Origin: JAYTQG01 sp043746815
GTDB lineage: Bacteria > Actinomycetota > Thermoleophilia > Miltoncostaeales > Miltoncostaeaceae
Assembly: GCA_043746815.1 (NCBI GenBank)
Contig: JAYTQG010000208.1
Span: 1 to 18,126, forward strand
Reading direction: 5' to 3'
Length of the DNA: 18,126 nt
The notes below the pieces were generated by a model. It was not told where the DNA came from. It saw only the letters and a program-made list of their open reading frames with translations, and did no database searches. Below are positions 7,154-14,814 of the stretch, piece by piece. The first letter of the stretch is position 1. Every line of letters begins with the position of its first letter. The translations under genes and the position numbers were made by a program.

Positions 7154-8673
7154 TTCGCCGCCGTGCTCCCCTTTGGCTGCTGGTGACGCTTCTTGCGCTG
7201 GCGAGCGTCTTTGCTGGATCAGCGGCCGCACATCCGCTGGGTAACTTCACGGTCAACCACGAGTCGCGTGTTGAGGCATCCGGCGGGCAGATCTACGTGC
7301 GCTACATCCTCGATCTCGCAGAGATCCCGACGCTGCGGGAAGCGGACTCCATCACCGCGGCCGGTGGCCTACCGGAGTGGGGCGCTGCCCGGGCGGAGGG
7401 CCTTGCCGCCAAGCTGGTGCTGACCGCCGACGGCCAGAGGGCACCCCTCGCGGTTCGTTCCCAAACCGCGTCGCGTCGTCCCGGAGCCGGTGGCCTCACC
7501 ACCCTGCGCCTCGCGGTTTGGTACCAGGCAAGCGGCCTTCCGACCTCAGGCACTCCGCACATTGAGTTCAAGGACACGACGTTCGCCGGGCGCCTCGGTT
7601 GGCAGGAAGTAACTGCCCGCGGCACGAGTGGTGCCGCGCTTGCCGGGTCCACTGTGCCGACTACCGACCGCAGTGACGAGTTGCGTACCTATCCGCGCGA
7701 CCTCGTGACAACGCCCCCCGCAGTCACCACGGCGAGCTTCAATTGGACCGCAGGCAGCGGACCGGGCCTCGTGGCCAACCTCATCTCCCAGCCGGAGCGC
7801 GCCGTACCCGCAAATACCGACGCTGGCCCTTCCAGTTTTCTCGGACGACTGCTGTTGGACCGCGAGTTGACGCTGCCGGTGGTTCTCGTCGCGTTGCTTG
7901 TCGCGATGGGATGGGGAGCACTTCATGCCGTCGGTCCCGGTCACGGCAAGTCGATGATTGCCGCCTATCTGGTCGGAACCCGCGGTACGGTCCGCCACGC
8001 CGTCTTGCTGGGCGTTTTCGTGACCCTGACCCACACGATTAGTGTCTTCGCCCTGGGCTTCGTGACGCTGCTGCTCTCCGAATGGATCCTCCCCGAGCGC
8101 CTCTACCCGTGGCTGGATCTTGCCGCCGCGCTGACGGTCGTCGCGGTGGGCGTCATGGTGGTCCGCTCTCGCCTGGGCACCTGGCGAGCCAGCCGCGCGC
8201 CTGTCGCGGTTCACACCCACAACCACGATCACGGCCACTCGCACGACCACGGGCATAGCCACGATCACGGTGACGGTCACCACCACCATCACCACGATGA
8301 GCATGACCACGGCCATGACCACGGTCCGGGTGGCCACACCCACCTTCCCCCAGATGACCTCTCCGTACGGCGCCTCGCAGCCGTCGGACTGGGCGCTGGT
8401 CTGGTGCCATGCCCATCGGCGCTCGTGCTGCTGCTCGGGGCGATCTCCCTGCACCGGATCGGCTACGGCATTGCGCTGGTCGTGGCCTTCTCATTCGGTC
8501 TCGCGGCCCTGGTGACGGCGATCGGCATCCTGGTCCTCTACGGGCGACGCCTCCTCGACCGGATCCCCTCCCGTCCGCGGGCACTCACCGCGCTCCCGGT
8601 GGTGTCGGCCTTCGCGATCATCGCGGTGGGTGTCATGTTGACGATCCAGACGATTCCGCTCCTGCGTGGTTAG
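7150..8673 (+). CDS. NicO/RcnA-family nickel/cobalt transporter with signal peptide, N-terminal extracytoplasmic domain and His-rich loop
   Basis: Predicted inner-membrane protein of 507 residues. The ATG at 7150 overlaps the TPR stop and gives a clean signal peptide (MIRRRAPLWLLVTLLALASV...) cleaved near Ala27, followed by HPLGNFTVN, which is typical of the extracytoplasmic domain in long NicO homologues. The membrane part begins near residue 237 and carries HAVGPGHGKSMIAAYL (His259, His265), the NicO signature, and later VPCPSALVLLLGA. Between transmembrane segments, residues 355-398 form a His/Asp/Gly-rich loop with six consecutive His, a likely metal-sensing or buffering segment. NicO proteins move Ni2+ or Co2+; whether this one imports or exports cannot be read from sequence. 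Co-translation with the TPR gene and proximity to DUF4331 and a DtxR-type regulator suggest a metal-homeostasis unit. Confidence 0.87.
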   Translation: MIRRRAPLWLLVTLLALASVFAGSAAAHPLGNFTVNHESRVEASGGQIYVRYILDLAEIPTLREADSITAAGGLPEWGAARAEGLAAKLVLTADGQRAPLAVRSQTASRRPGAGGLTTLRLAVWYQASGLPTSGTPHIEFKDTTFAGRLGWQEVTARGTSGAALAGSTVPTTDRSDELRTYPRDLVTTPPAVTTASFNWTAGSGPGLVANLISQPERAVPANTDAGPSSFLGRLLLDRELTLPVVLVALLVAMGWGALHAVGPGHGKSMIAAYLVGTRGTVRHAVLLGVFVTLTHTISVFALGFVTLLLSEWILPERLYPWLDLAAALTVVAVGVMVVRSRLGTWRASRAPVAVHTHNHDHGHSHDHGHSHDHGDGHHHHHHDEHDHGHDHGPGGHTHLPPDDLSVRRLAAVGLGAGLVPCPSALVLLLGAISLHRIGYGIALVVAFSFGLAALVTAIGILVLYGRRLLDRIPSRPRALTALPVVSAFAIIAVGVMLTIQTIPLLRG

Positions 8674-8697
8674 CTGATCGCACGAAGGTCATTCGTG

Positions 8698-8713
8698 GCA
8701 CCGGTGCTACGTT
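8698..8713 (+). promoter_or_regulatory. Promoter-operator of the decayed Phd antitoxin
   Basis: A perfect palindrome GCACCGGTGC (8698-8707) directly precedes a -10-like TACGTT (8708-8713), which lies 7 nt before the ATG at 8721. This resembles the autoregulatory operator of antitoxin genes. No good -35 is visible. Confidence 0.35.
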
Positions 8714-8720
8714 CCGTCCA

Positions 8721-8976
8721 ATGGCACGAGAAATCAATCAGCGCGAGTTGCGGAATCAAAGCCGGGGAAATCATGCGCGGGCTCGACCGCGGCGAGCAGT
8801 TCATTGCGACCAGAAATAGCGTGCCGGTTGGCGAGTTAGTTCCGATCCGTCGGCGTCAGTTCGTTCCGAGGGACGTCGTTCTGGCCGCGTTTGCTGGCTT
8901 GCCCCGTCTCGACGGGGAGCAATTCCGGAAGGAAATCGATCAGTTCGTGGATCAAGACCCAACGCCGCGTGCCTGA
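8721..8976 (+). pseudogene. Phd/YefM-type antitoxin with a frameshift
   Basis: The frame from ATG 8721 gives MAREINQRELRNQS, a normal Phd/YefM N-terminus. The family sequence then continues in the next frame as GEIMRGLDRGEQFIATRNSV and on to PVGELVPI, ending in TGA at 8974-8976. The switch is at about 8760-8767, where the sequence reads AGC-C-GGGGAA: one extra base, or two missing, relative to an intact gene. Joined, the two parts make a normal antitoxin of about 84 residues. As read, the first frame runs into unrelated residues and stops at 8819, while an internal ATG (8774) would lack the DNA-binding N-terminus. It is most likely inactivated; a sequencing error or programmed +1 shift is possible. 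Confidence 0.75.
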
Positions 8977-9013
8977 GCCGCAGGAAGCACGAGGTTTGGT
9001 GGTGTCGAAGTAG
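8969..9013 (+). pseudogene. Possible stub of a PIN toxin following the Phd antitoxin
   Basis: A GTG at 8969 overlaps the antitoxin stop and opens a 14-codon frame (MPEPQEARGLVVSK) ending in TAG at 9011-9013. Start overlap and a 'PEP..ARGL' beginning are what I would expect of a VapC/PIN partner of a Phd antitoxin, in which an Asp-containing first strand should follow. Here it stops, and the next locus begins. The reading is tentative because the segment is very short. Confidence 0.35.
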
Positions 9014-9017
9014 ACAT

Positions 9018-9069
9018 CTCATGTGCGGGTCAACACTCATGTGGTAGGCCATACCGCATGAGATATGCT
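9018..9069 (+). promoter_or_regulatory. Promoter and operator of the AbrB-PIN toxin-antitoxin pair
   Basis: Three copies of an 8-mer lie here: CTCATGTG at 9018-9025 and 9036-9043 (18 bp apart) and the inverted form CGCATGAG at 9056-9063. The last two form the dyad TCATGTGGTA-5-TACCGCATGA (one mismatch, 9037-9061). A -10 TATGCT at 9064-9069 is 6 nt before the ATG at 9076, implying a leaderless transcript. The repeats are positioned to bind the antitoxin or toxin-antitoxin complex over the promoter. Confidence 0.5.
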
Positions 9070-9075
9070 TCCTTC

Positions 9076-9318
9076 ATGAAGCGGGTCCGAATTACCACTG
9101 GCGGACAAATTTCGATTCCTGCCGACATTCGCCGTCGGTGGGGGACGTCGACGGTGGTTATTGACGACGGCGGCGACCAACTCGTTGTTCGGCCGGTCCC
9201 AGATGACCCCATTGCTGCTGTCCGAGGCTCGTTGGCGGGTTTGGGAATTGACACCGAGGCGATGCGGCGTCAGGCCCGCCGGGACGATGAGGATGCCGTT
9301 GCTCGGCGGAGCAAGTGA
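9076..9318 (+). CDS. vapB: AbrB/MazE-type antitoxin (VapB-like)
   Basis: An 80-residue protein with an N-terminal SpoVT-AbrB swapped-hairpin fold: MKRVRITTGGQISIPADIRR, followed by 'WGTSTVVIDDGGDQLVVRPV'. The charged C-terminal tail (from about residue 58) is the expected toxin-binding part. ATG 9076 is chosen over 9058 because the AbrB fold starts here and TATGCT ends 6 nt upstream. It overlaps the toxin start by 4 bp (GTGA, 9315-9318), the usual arrangement for co-translation. It would neutralise the PIN toxin and repress its own promoter through the repeats at 9018-9063 (inference). Confidence 0.82.
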   Translation: MKRVRITTGGQISIPADIRRRWGTSTVVIDDGGDQLVVRPVPDDPIAAVRGSLAGLGIDTEAMRRQARRDDEDAVARRSK

Positions 9319-9749
9319 TTTTTCTGGATGCGTACGCGCTTGTCGCCTTGGCCTCCGGTGAACCGGCCGCCGATGATGTTGAAGCGATACTTCGTCGACC
9401 AGGAGCCGATCCTGCCGTGCTGTCGATAAACCTTGCTGAGGCTGCGGACGTACTCGCACGCACGTACGGCTTGCCCGTCACTGCATCGAGAATGGCCCTG
9501 TCCCCAATTCTTGGCGACCCGGTACGCATCATCGATGGTGATGCCGAACTCGCGTGGCGGGCCGCATCGATTCGATCCGAGTACTACGCCAAACGGGCGC
9601 GCGAGGTTTCGTTGGCAGATTGCTTTCTCATCGGAGCTGCCCGTGAGAACGACGCAATTGCGACGTCAGACCCGGCGCTCGCAGCGGTCGCCCGGGCTGA
9701 GGGTGTGAGGGTTGAAGGCCTTGCGGACCGACGCGGTCGCAAACCCTGA
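9315..9749 (+). CDS. vapC: PIN-domain ribonuclease toxin (VapC family)
   Basis: A 144-residue PIN-domain protein, predicted Mg2+-dependent RNase that acts in the cytoplasm. The acidic active-site set is complete: Asp5 in IFLDAYA, Glu42 in NLAEAAD, Asp102 in SLADCFLIGAA and Asp119 in ATSDPALAAVA. It starts at GTG 9315, overlapping the antitoxin stop. Length and motif spacing are normal, so this pair looks functional, unlike the two other toxin-antitoxin loci in the window. The RNA target cannot be inferred. Confidence 0.85.
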   Translation: MIFLDAYALVALASGEPAADDVEAILRRPGADPAVLSINLAEAADVLARTYGLPVTASRMALSPILGDPVRIIDGDAELAWRAASIRSEYYAKRAREVSLADCFLIGAARENDAIATSDPALAAVARAEGVRVEGLADRRGRKP

Positions 9750-9868
9750 GGCGTTCGGCGACCGAGCGACAGATCTTCGGGCCGAGTCGTTCCCACGATC
9801 CGCACGCCCACCACCGCATCTAGCGCTTCCGCTCCTCGGAAAACCCCGCATATAGCGTGCCGACCGGG

Positions 9869-9897
9869 TTGAAGGGGTACGGGCCGAGGAGTACCGT
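9869..9897 (+). promoter_or_regulatory. Leaderless promoter of dnaE
   Basis: TTGAAG (9869-9874), a 17-bp spacer and TACCGT (9892-9897) precede the GTG at 9904 by exactly 6 nt. The transcript would start at the start codon. GAGGAG at 9886-9891 lies too far upstream (about 12 bp) to be a convincing ribosome binding site and would be inside the promoter. Confidence 0.5.
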
Positions 9898-9903
9898 CCG
9901 GGC

Positions 9904-12900
9904 GTGTCGACCGCCACCTCACCGCCGTTTGCGCATCTCCACGTTCACTCGGATTATTCAATCCTGGATGGGGCCTGCAAGATCACCCGGCTGCTGGACC
10001 GGGTGGAGGAAATGGGGCAGTCGGCGGTCGCGCTGACCGACCACGGAGTGATGAGTGGCGCGGTTGAGTTGTACCGGTCGGCGAAGAAGCGGGGGATCAC
10101 CCCAATCGTGGGCTTGGAGGCCTACGTCGTCGCCGATCATGCCGTCAAGCAGCCGCGCGAGGACCGCTTCCACCTCACGCTCCTTGCGAAGGACCTGACG
10201 GGGTATCTCAACCTCATCAAGCTCTGTTCTGCCGGCTACCTGGAGGGCTTCTACCGCAAGCCCCGCATCGACCATGACCTGATGTCGAAGTACTCCGAGG
10301 GGCTGGTTGCGCTTTCGGGATGTATCGGCGGAATGGTGTGTCAGAACCTGATCAACGGGCGTGACAAGGAGGCCCGTGACGAGCTTGACCGGATGTCCCA
10401 GATCTTTGGGTCTGACAACGTCTACCTCGAGCTCCAAGACGCTGGCCTTGACGAGCAGAAGCTGGTCAACCCGAAGCTCGTGACCCTGGCGGGGCAGACC
10501 GGGCTCGGCCTTGTCGCGACCTGCGACGCGCACTACCCCACGCACGCGGACGCCCGTCCGCATGAGGCGCTGCTTGCGATTCAGACGCGGACGACGCTGT
10601 CGGATCCGGACCGCTTTCGCTTCAGCACCGACGAGTTCTTTCTGAAGTCGGGCGCCCAGATGGCGGAGTCTTTCCCGGACCATCCCGAGGCGCTCGCTGC
10701 CAGTATCGAGATCGCTGGGCGCTGCAGCGGGCTGATTCTGCCAATCGGCGAGACGCAGCTCCCGACGTTCCCGGTGCCCGCTGGCGATACGCCGGAGACC
10801 TACCTGGAACGCCTCTGCGCAGAGGGGATGCTGCGGCGCTACAACGGACGCCCGCCGAGCGGCGCCGACGAACGCCTGCGCTTCGAGTTGGACACGATCC
10901 GCGAAATGGGCTTCTCGAGCTATTTCCTCATCGTTTGGGACTACATTCGCTGGTCGCGTGAGAACGGTATCTCGGTCGGCCCAGGCCGTGGATCGGCCGC
11001 GGGTTCGTTGGTGGCGTTCGTGCTTCGGATCACCGACCTGGACCCGCTCGAGCACGATCTGCTCTTTGAACGCTTCCTGAACCCGGGGCGTCGGAGCATG
11101 CCCGACATCGACACGGACTTCGCCGTCGCCGGGCGCGACCGGGTCGTCAGCTACGTGACGCAGAAATACGGCGCCGGTACCGTCGCCAAGATCGGGACCT
11201 TCGGGAAGCTGCTCGCCCGGGCGGCAGTCCGCGACACCGGCCGCGTGCTCGGTGTCCCGTATTCGATAGTCGACCGGGTCGCGAAGCTGGTACCGGAGCG
11301 GCCGCTTGGCATCAAACTCCAAGAAGCTCTGGACCAAAACGGCGAACTGAAGGTCGCCTACGACACCGACGAGGTCGTGCGCCAGATCATCGACACGGCG
11401 ATGCCGCTTGAAGGCCTTGTCCGCAACGAAGGCGTCCACGCGGCCGGTGTCGTCATCGCTCCGGGCCAAATCACCGACTTCCTGCCCGTTCGTACGGACG
11501 ACGACGGTGCCGTCGTGACGCAGGTTCCGGACCATGACGTCGAGGCGCTTGGCCTCTTGAAGATGGACTTCTTGGGTCTGCGCAACCTCGACATCATCGA
11601 CCGGGCGTTGGAGCTGATTCAGGAGACGAAGGGCCTCGAACTGAATATCGAGGATGCGCCTCTGGATGACCGGCTGACCTACGAAATGCTCCGTCGCGGC
11701 GACGGAATGGGTGTGTTCCAGTTTGAGTCTGCAGGTATGCAGCGCGCCCTTCGAGAGGTCGGACCGACCGAGTTTGCAGACCTGATCGCCCTGGTTGCGC
11801 TCTATCGCCCCGGGCCGATGGCACACATCCCTGCCTATGCGCGGAACAAGAAGCATCCGGACGAAATCAAACTCGTGGACGAGCGTCTGACCTCGATTAC
11901 CGGGCCGACGTACGGCGTCACGATCTATCAGGAACAGCTGATGGCGGTTGCCCGTCAAATCGCCGGGTTCGAACCCTCGCGCGCGGACGATCTCCGCAAG
12001 GCCGTCGGTAAGAAGGACAAGGATCTGATGGCGTCCTTGAAGGACGAGTTCATCGCTGGATGCCTGGCTAGTGGCACCGCTGCCGGGACCGCTCAGGACC
12101 TCTGGCGCGACTGCGAAGCAGCGGGCGACTACTCGTTCAACAAATCGCACGCGGCCTGTTACGGCCTGCTGTCGTTTCGTACCGCCTACCTCAAAGCGAA
12201 CCACCCGCCGGAGTACATGGCCGCTCTGCTGTCGTCGGTCATGGACACGAAAGACCGCGTGCCGATCTATGTCGCCGCGTGCGACGACATGGGCCTGACG
12301 GTCCTGCCACCGGACGTCAACACCAGCCGCAACGACTTCGCGGTCACTGGCGCGACCGAGATCCGCTTTGGACTATCAGCGGTGAAGGGTGTGGGGGAGA
12401 CGGCGGTCCAAAACATCATCGCGGCCCGCGAACTCGCCGGGCCCTTCAAGACGATCTCGGACTTTTGCCGCCGCGTGGATGGCAGCCAGGTCAACAAACG
12501 CGCCCTGGAAGGATTGATCAAGGCGGGCGCGCTGGACTCCACCGGTGCGACGCGCGCTGGGATGCTCGAGGTGCTGGACCGGGTGATCCAAAGCGCGGGC
12601 AGTGGGCGCAACGAGCTGACGCTCTCGATGTTTGAGACCGAGGAGCATGCCGATGCGATGGGCGATCAGGAGATCACGGTCCCCACGTTTGAGTTTCCAA
12701 GTAAGGAACTCTTGACGCTCGAAAAAGAGGCGCTTGGGATGTTCGTCTCAAGCCACCCGCTCCACGATTGCCGCCGCCAACTTCGTCGGGCCGTGACCTG
12801 CTCGCTGGTCGACCTCGCAGAGCGTGAGGACCGCGAGAAAATTCGCGTTGGCGGCATCGTCGGCGCGGTGCGTGTCATCACCACCAAACGTGGCGACCAG

Positions 12901-13329
12901 ATGATGTTCGTGACGATTGACGACCTCACCGACACCGTCGAGGTGATCGTCCAGTCACGCGTATTCGCCGAGATGCGCGAACTGCTCGTGGAGGACGCAT
13001 TGGTCATCATCGAGGGGCGCGTTGAGCACAAGAGCGAAGACGACACAAAGATCCTCGCGATGACGGCAAAGCCCTTCGAACCGAACGCTAACCTCGAAGG
13101 CGACCGGCTACTCCTTCGCCTGCGCGCGGACGACCTTGTGGGAGAACGCCTGATCGATCTGCAGCGCCTGATCGTGGATCATTCCGGCGCGGTGCCGGTG
13201 ATCATGGAGGTCGAGACGCCGGGCGGGATCGAACGTTTTCGCCTGGGCGAGCGATTCGGCGTCAACCTCGATACGAACGGCCTTGTTGCATCCCTTCGGA
13301 GCATGTTCGGCGACCGGGCTGTTGCTTGA
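9904..13329 (+). CDS. dnaE: DNA polymerase III alpha subunit
   Basis: Replicative polymerase of 1141 residues, C family. It begins with a PHP domain (HLHVHSDYS at 11-19, LTDHG near 47, CDAHYPTH further on) that keeps its histidines, so it may retain metal binding. The palm carries PDIDTDF at 400-406 and MDFLGLR with Asp555, so the three catalytic aspartates fall at 401, 403 and 555, the same numbers as in E. coli alpha. FNKSHAACYGLLSF and a helix-hairpin-helix region follow, then an OB-fold (IRVGGIVGAVRVI to EGRVEH, about 980-1040). There is no C-terminal proofreading exonuclease, as in DnaE and unlike PolC. It starts at GTG 9904 behind a leaderless promoter, and the Cys-rich gene follows 31 bp later. 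Confidence 0.97.
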   Translation: MSTATSPPFAHLHVHSDYSILDGACKITRLLDRVEEMGQSAVALTDHGVMSGAVELYRSAKKRGITPIVGLEAYVVADHAVKQPREDRFHLTLLAKDLTGYLNLIKLCSAGYLEGFYRKPRIDHDLMSKYSEGLVALSGCIGGMVCQNLINGRDKEARDELDRMSQIFGSDNVYLELQDAGLDEQKLVNPKLVTLAGQTGLGLVATCDAHYPTHADARPHEALLAIQTRTTLSDPDRFRFSTDEFFLKSGAQMAESFPDHPEALAASIEIAGRCSGLILPIGETQLPTFPVPAGDTPETYLERLCAEGMLRRYNGRPPSGADERLRFELDTIREMGFSSYFLIVWDYIRWSRENGISVGPGRGSAAGSLVAFVLRITDLDPLEHDLLFERFLNPGRRSMPDIDTDFAVAGRDRVVSYVTQKYGAGTVAKIGTFGKLLARAAVRDTGRVLGVPYSIVDRVAKLVPERPLGIKLQEALDQNGELKVAYDTDEVVRQIIDTAMPLEGLVRNEGVHAAGVVIAPGQITDFLPVRTDDDGAVVTQVPDHDVEALGLLKMDFLGLRNLDIIDRALELIQETKGLELNIEDAPLDDRLTYEMLRRGDGMGVFQFESAGMQRALREVGPTEFADLIALVALYRPGPMAHIPAYARNKKHPDEIKLVDERLTSITGPTYGVTIYQEQLMAVARQIAGFEPSRADDLRKAVGKKDKDLMASLKDEFIAGCLASGTAAGTAQDLWRDCEAAGDYSFNKSHAACYGLLSFRTAYLKANHPPEYMAALLSSVMDTKDRVPIYVAACDDMGLTVLPPDVNTSRNDFAVTGATEIRFGLSAVKGVGETAVQNIIAARELAGPFKTISDFCRRVDGSQVNKRALEGLIKAGALDSTGATRAGMLEVLDRVIQSAGSGRNELTLSMFETEEHADAMGDQEITVPTFEFPSKELLTLEKEALGMFVSSHPLHDCRRQLRRAVTCSLVDLAEREDREKIRVGGIVGAVRVITTKRGDQMMFVTIDDLTDTVEVIVQSRVFAEMRELLVEDALVIIEGRVEHKSEDDTKILAMTAKPFEPNANLEGDRLLLRLRADDLVGERLIDLQRLIVDHSGAVPVIMEVETPGGIERFRLGERFGVNLDTNGLVASLRSMFGDRAVA

Positions 13330-13354
13330 CCGTTCGCCCTGAGCGGGCTTCAAT
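13326..13354 (+). promoter_or_regulatory. Possible leaderless promoter of the Cys-rich gene
   Basis: TTGACC (13326-13331), overlapping the dnaE stop, is followed after 17 bp by TTCAAT (13349-13354), which lies 6 nt before ATG 13361. The -10 is a poor match (second base T), so this rests mostly on the -35 and on the spacing shared with other genes here. Confidence 0.35.
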
Positions 13355-13360
13355 AAACCG

Positions 13361-13762
13361 ATGCGGACGATCTCCGATAGCCCCGCGCGCGACCGCCTGT
13401 CGAGCTCATGTCGGCGATGTCCCGTCGTGTGCGACAAGGTCGTCTACCCCACGGGCTGCGTCGCCTCAGGGTGCGAGCGGTTGTACTCGTACGATCATGA
13501 CGGGCGGACCTTCGTGGGTTGCCTCGAAAAAGTGTTCCGCGTTGAGATCGATCGCGACCTGATGATGGCCGCCCAGCGCGAACGGGGCGGCTTTGGCGCG
13601 CTGCGCGTATCGAGCGATCCGCTTCCGATCTGCCAGACCGCGGTTGACCTGGCGTTCGCCCACCGCGAGAACGGTCCCTGTCTGAACCCAGATTTCCGGT
13701 ACTCCGCCCCTCGCCACTCATTCACGGTCGTGCTGCGGACACCCCTCGCCGAGGGCGATTGA
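13361..13762 (+). CDS. Conserved Cys-rich hypothetical protein downstream of dnaE
   Basis: A 133-residue protein with eight cysteines: Cys17, 20 and 24 (CRRCPVVC), 33 and 38 (CVASGC), 54, 91 and 107. The paired spacing suggests a zinc or iron-sulfur site. The pattern 'PTGCVASGCERLYSY...GCLEKVFRVEID' and the later 'LPICQ' and 'CLNP' look like a family I associate with actinobacteria, but I cannot name a function. It is soluble, with no signal or membrane segment. The stop overlaps the deacetylase start (TTGA, 13759-13762), so the two are probably translated together. Confidence 0.75.
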   Translation: MRTISDSPARDRLSSSCRRCPVVCDKVVYPTGCVASGCERLYSYDHDGRTFVGCLEKVFRVEIDRDLMMAAQRERGGFGALRVSSDPLPICQTAVDLAFAHRENGPCLNPDFRYSAPRHSFTVVLRTPLAEGD

Positions 13763-14697
13763 CGGACCTCCAACGTGCCGAGCGAGAGGCTCGTCGGGAG
13801 ACGCGTCGCCGTGCGATTCGTCGCCGTCGGGCAGCCGCGGTCGGCGGCATCGTGGTCGTCGGCGGAGCGGCCCTTGCGGGGGTGGCGCTCCTGAGGAGTC
13901 ATTCGCCTGCGACAGGGCCGGTAGCAAAGGTCACCCCGGCGGTCAGTTCCCGGGGAGTGATCGAACACCTTCCCTCGGCCTCGGCATTTCAACCACTCGC
14001 GTATGCGTCGTCACCGGCCCGCTCCTCGGTCCGAGTGCCGATCCTCATGTACCACCGCGTGGCCCCAGCGTCGACGGGGACGAACGCCGTCAGCCGGGAC
14101 CTCACCGTGGAGCCCGAGGTGTTTACCGGGCAGATGGCGTGGCTTGCAGAGAACGGCTTTCATCCCATCACGCAACGCGCCCTCTTCGAGAGCCTCGAAC
14201 GTGGGGCTGCCCTGCCCACGAAGCCGGTGGTACTCACCTTTGACGATGGCTACGTGGACGCGCTTACGACCGTACTTCCGATTCTGAAGTCGCACCACTT
14301 CCCAGCGACCTTCTACGTCATCACGGGACGCAACAGTCAACCCGCATTTCTCAGCTGGGACCAGATGAAGCGCCTCGATGCCGCCGGGATGGATGTTGGT
14401 TCGCACACGGTTGGGCACGTCGAGCTAACCGGTCAGTCAGCGGAGGGGAAGCGCGTTCAGCTAGAGCGCTCGAAGCGGGATCTGGAGAAGCACCTTGGCC
14501 ATCCGGTGTATTGGTTTTGCTACCCCGCTGGCCGGTTTGACGCCGCATCGGTGGCGGCCACGAAGGCGGCCGGATACCTCCTCGCTGTGACAACGCAGCC
14601 CGGTTCTACGATCACTTCTGCCGCGCCGCTCGAAGCGCCCCGCGTTCGCATTCACGGTCCCGGGGCGATTTCCGATATCGGGCGATCGCTGGCCTAA
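13759..14697 (+). CDS. Membrane-anchored polysaccharide deacetylase (NodB domain)
   Basis: A 312-residue CE4 deacetylase predicted to remove acetyl groups from a cell-surface or wall polysaccharide. A highly basic N-terminus (REARRETRRRAIRRRR) precedes a transmembrane helix at about 27-45, giving an inside-anchored, outward-facing enzyme. The NodB domain starts near 93 (VPILMYHRV). Catalytic motifs are intact: LTFDDGY with Asp162-Asp163, SHTVGH with His216 and His220 (zinc triad with Asp163), CYPAGRFD at 254-261 and a C-terminal VRIHG. The start is a TTG overlapping the stop of the Cys-rich gene, with GAGGG (13751-13755) just upstream. The substrate, peptidoglycan or another glycan, is not determined. 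Confidence 0.88.
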   Translation: MTDLQRAEREARRETRRRAIRRRRAAAVGGIVVVGGAALAGVALLRSHSPATGPVAKVTPAVSSRGVIEHLPSASAFQPLAYASSPARSSVRVPILMYHRVAPASTGTNAVSRDLTVEPEVFTGQMAWLAENGFHPITQRALFESLERGAALPTKPVVLTFDDGYVDALTTVLPILKSHHFPATFYVITGRNSQPAFLSWDQMKRLDAAGMDVGSHTVGHVELTGQSAEGKRVQLERSKRDLEKHLGHPVYWFCYPAGRFDAASVAATKAAGYLLAVTTQPGSTITSAAPLEAPRVRIHGPGAISDIGRSLA

Positions 14698-14814
14698 CGC
14701 GCGTTCGCCGGTTTTTCGTGAATGGAATGATGTAGGACCTGGAATTCTCGTCCGGAGGAGCATCGAAAAGCGTCGACTACGCCAGTCCAGGTGGCCCCGG
14801 GGCACGGCTTCTTG

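Noticed and set aside
8212..8343. CAC/CAT-GAC repeat as a possible DNA microsatellite or CRISPR-like repeat
   Set aside because: It is in frame within the NicO gene and encodes the expected His-rich loop of the family; there are no regular spacers.
7546..8454. Minus-strand frame of 302 codons opposite the NicO gene, with Val/Met-rich repeats
   Set aside because: The repeats are the antisense of the His-rich loop codons, so they are a by-product of the transporter sequence.
9958..12204. Very long minus-strand open frame (748 codons) opposite dnaE
   Set aside because: It is antisense to the polymerase gene, which has all catalytic motifs. High-GC codon bias leaves the opposite frame open, and the translation matches no family I know.
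14697..14706. Palindrome AACGCGCGTT and the following TTTTT as a terminator of the deacetylase gene
   Set aside because: The palindrome has no loop, and the T-run is 11 bp further on, so it does not form a proper intrinsic terminator.
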